In this document: piece after piece, positions 6,191 through 7,510 of the stretch | How the letters are laid out: every line of letters begins with the position of its first letter | How positions within the stretch are numbered: position 1 is the first letter of the stretch | Assembly: GCA_021811205.1 (NCBI GenBank) | Contig: JAJZPK010000129.1 | Location: 1 to 7,510, forward strand | Direction of reading: 5' to 3' | DNA: 7,510 nucleotides | Source of the DNA: Pseudomonadota bacterium | GTDB taxonomy: Bacteria > Pseudomonadota > Gammaproteobacteria > Burkholderiales > JABEVD01 | The notes under the pieces: generated by a model | The model's input: only the letters and a program-made list of their open reading frames with translations | Database searches by the model: none | What the model was told of the DNA's origin: nothing | Program-made: the position numbers and the translations under genes

Positions 6191-6580
6191 ATGGCTGGAA
6201 CGCTGATGCGTGTGTTGTATGTGGAAGACGATGCCGATATCCAGGCGGTGGCGAAGCTCGCTCTGGAAATCGTCGGCAAATTCACCGTGAAGATATGCTC
6301 TTCAGGAGAAGAAGCGCTCAAGGAGGCCGTCTCCTTTGCTCCCGACATGATATTGCTTGATGTGATGATGCCCGGCATGGACGGGCTGACGACGCTGGTC
6401 AGGCTGCGCCAGCTTCCCGAACTTGAGAAAGTCCCGGTTGCTTTCATGACAGCGAAAGTGCAACCGCAGGAAGTGGAACATTACAGATCGCTGGGTGCGG
6501 TGGATGTGATCGCCAAACCCTTCGATCCAATGCAACTGTCAAGCCAGGTGCGCAGCTTGTGGGACAAGGCCCATGACTGA
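6191..6580 (+). CDS. Single-domain response regulator (CheY-like receiver)
   Basis: The protein has 129 residues. ATG at 6191 is preceded by AAAGAGGAATGAA, with GAGGA at good spacing. It is one receiver domain: E12-D13-D14 in VLYVEDDADI, phospho-acceptor D57 in ILLDVMMPGMDG, T87 in VAFMTAKV, K109 in DVIAKPFDP. All key residues are intact, and no output domain follows. It differs clearly in sequence from the preceding receiver, so the pair is not a recent duplication. The MTAKVQ and KPFDPMQL region resembles receivers found next to Hpt/GGDEF proteins (family impression, not tested). Its last 8 bases overlap the start of the next gene, so the two are probably translationally coupled, which suggests functional partnership with the Hpt-containing product. 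Confidence 0.92.
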   Translation: MAGTLMRVLYVEDDADIQAVAKLALEIVGKFTVKICSSGEEALKEAVSFAPDMILLDVMMPGMDGLTTLVRLRQLPELEKVPVAFMTAKVQPQEVEHYRSLGAVDVIAKPFDPMQLSSQVRSLWDKAHD

Positions 6581-7510
6581 AGATCCGGAGGCCCTGTTCG
6601 CGGCCGAGATGGCCAAGTTGCGCCAGGCTTATCTGGATCACCTGCCTGGCGAATTGATTGCCTTGACCTCGCTTGCAGGCAGGCTCGATGGAAGCGAATC
6701 GGACAGGCCGGTGCTCGAAGAGCTGCAGCAGCGCTTGCACAAGCTGGCCGGTTCAGGCGGCAGTTTCGGACTGGGTGAATTGAGCAACCAGGCAAGAAGG
6801 CTGGACCAGATCAGCAAGGCCTGGCTGGGCGGAGAAGAGCCAAGCGACGATTCGCGGCGTCTTTTTTCCATGGATGTGGCTGCATTGTATTCGTCAACGT
6901 CCATGCCCGACGCTTTAGGTGCGCCCACATTGGAAAATGCGGCGGCAACCGATGTCCCTGGGCGACGAGTCGCCCTGCTGTGGCTGGTGTACGGAGACGC
7001 GCAGCAAGGAGAGGAATTGCGCCGCTTGCTGGAGCAGTTCGGCTTCGAAGTGAAACTGTTCGGCAGTCTCGCCGACGCGGAGGCTGACGGCGGGCGGGCG
7101 GACGTGATCATCGTGGATATCCAGTTCGTGCTCGAGGGCATGTCAAAGCCCCTGGTTTTCCATGGCTACCCCGTCCTGTTCATTTCCGATCAGGGCGACT
7201 TCGCACTGCGCCTGCGCGCTGTGCACATGGGCGCAAAAGGCTTCCTCTTGAAACCGCTGGATGTGCCCAAGCTGGTGGACCAGCTCGAACTGATCTTCGA
7301 TGAGACGCAGAACGCCTCCTATCGCATTTTGATCGTCGACGACGATACCGCGCTGAGCGCGCATTACCAGCTCGCCTTGACGGCAGCAGGCATGGAAGTT
7401 GAAACGCTGAGCCAGCCTGACAAGGTGGTCGAGCGAGTGGCCGAATTCCACCCTGATCTGGTGCTGATGGATATCGAGATGCCGAACTACATCGGTTCGG
7501 AACTCGCGGC
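6573..7510 (+). CDS. Hpt-receiver-receiver signalling protein, 3' end outside window
   Basis: An open frame starts at the ATG at 6573, inside the last codons of the preceding receiver gene, and runs off the window after 312 complete codons. Domains: an Hpt domain at about 10-100 with the phosphotransfer histidine H56 in RLHKLAGSGGSFGLGEL; a variable linker at about 105-130; a first receiver at about 131-245; a second receiver from about 250. In the first receiver the phospho-acceptor D182 (VIIVDIQFV) and K227 (FLLKPLD) remain. The acidic pair that binds Mg is missing: VALLWLVYGD stands where a VDD motif belongs. It is probably not phosphorylated normally. The second receiver has D256-D257-D258 and D300 in LVLMDIEMPNYIG and looks functional. 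Proteins of this layout often end in GGDEF, sometimes with EAL, which would make the output c-di-GMP turnover; that end is not visible here. H56 can exchange phosphate with the two stand-alone receivers. Confidence 0.88.
   Translation, partial: MTEDPEALFAAEMAKLRQAYLDHLPGELIALTSLAGRLDGSESDRPVLEELQQRLHKLAGSGGSFGLGELSNQARRLDQISKAWLGGEEPSDDSRRLFSMDVAALYSSTSMPDALGAPTLENAAATDVPGRRVALLWLVYGDAQQGEELRRLLEQFGFEVKLFGSLADAEADGGRADVIIVDIQFVLEGMSKPLVFHGYPVLFISDQGDFALRLRAVHMGAKGFLLKPLDVPKLVDQLELIFDETQNASYRILIVDDDTALSAHYQLALTAAGMEVETLSQPDKVVERVAEFHPDLVLMDIEMPNYIGSELA

Noticed and set aside
5793..6580. The two receiver genes as a recent tandem duplication
   Set aside because: Outside the family motifs their sequences differ throughout, and their termini are unlike each other.

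Overview
The window looks like part of a bacterial chromosome, most likely a proteobacterium and plausibly a betaproteobacterium. This is judged from moderately high GC, the domain style of the signalling proteins and dense same-strand packing; it is an inference, and no rRNA or other marker gene is present to test it. Almost everything coding here belongs to His-Asp phosphorelay or c-di-GMP signalling.

Left part (1-1280): three short GC-rich hairpins in tandem (14-90) abut the 3' remnant of an HD-GYP c-di-GMP phosphodiesterase gene (70-477, +). It is convergent with, and overlaps by its stop codon, the 3' remnant of a hybrid histidine kinase gene (474-1079, -). Both genes have lost their 5' ends: the first lacks the HD half, the second everything upstream of the ATP-binding G2 box. 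The left end therefore reads as a decayed signalling locus cut on both sides. Between 1080 and about 1282 there is no gene, only a small hairpin, a direct repeat and AT-rich sequence.

Right part (1283-7510): a co-directional cluster begins with a winged-helix regulator fused to a degenerate MNT-type nucleotidyltransferase domain (1303-1917). Its perfect TATAAT box lies inside overlapping palindromes that run into the start codon, which suggests a leaderless, autoregulated transcript. After a 90-bp structured gap comes a very large membrane sensor kinase (2008-5742) with MASE1, CHASE, four PAS domains, HisKA and HATPase. Its fourth PAS domain carries the FixL-type heme-ligand signature. Two stand-alone receiver proteins follow (5793-6176 and 6191-6580), then the start of an Hpt-receiver-receiver protein (6573 to the window end) that overlaps the previous gene.

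Working model (inference): the kinase senses an extracytoplasmic ligand through CHASE, and oxygen or redox state through the last PAS. It has no receiver of its own and passes phosphate to the separate receivers and to the Hpt/receiver protein, whose missing C-terminus probably carries the output domain. The regulator at the head may set expression of the whole set.
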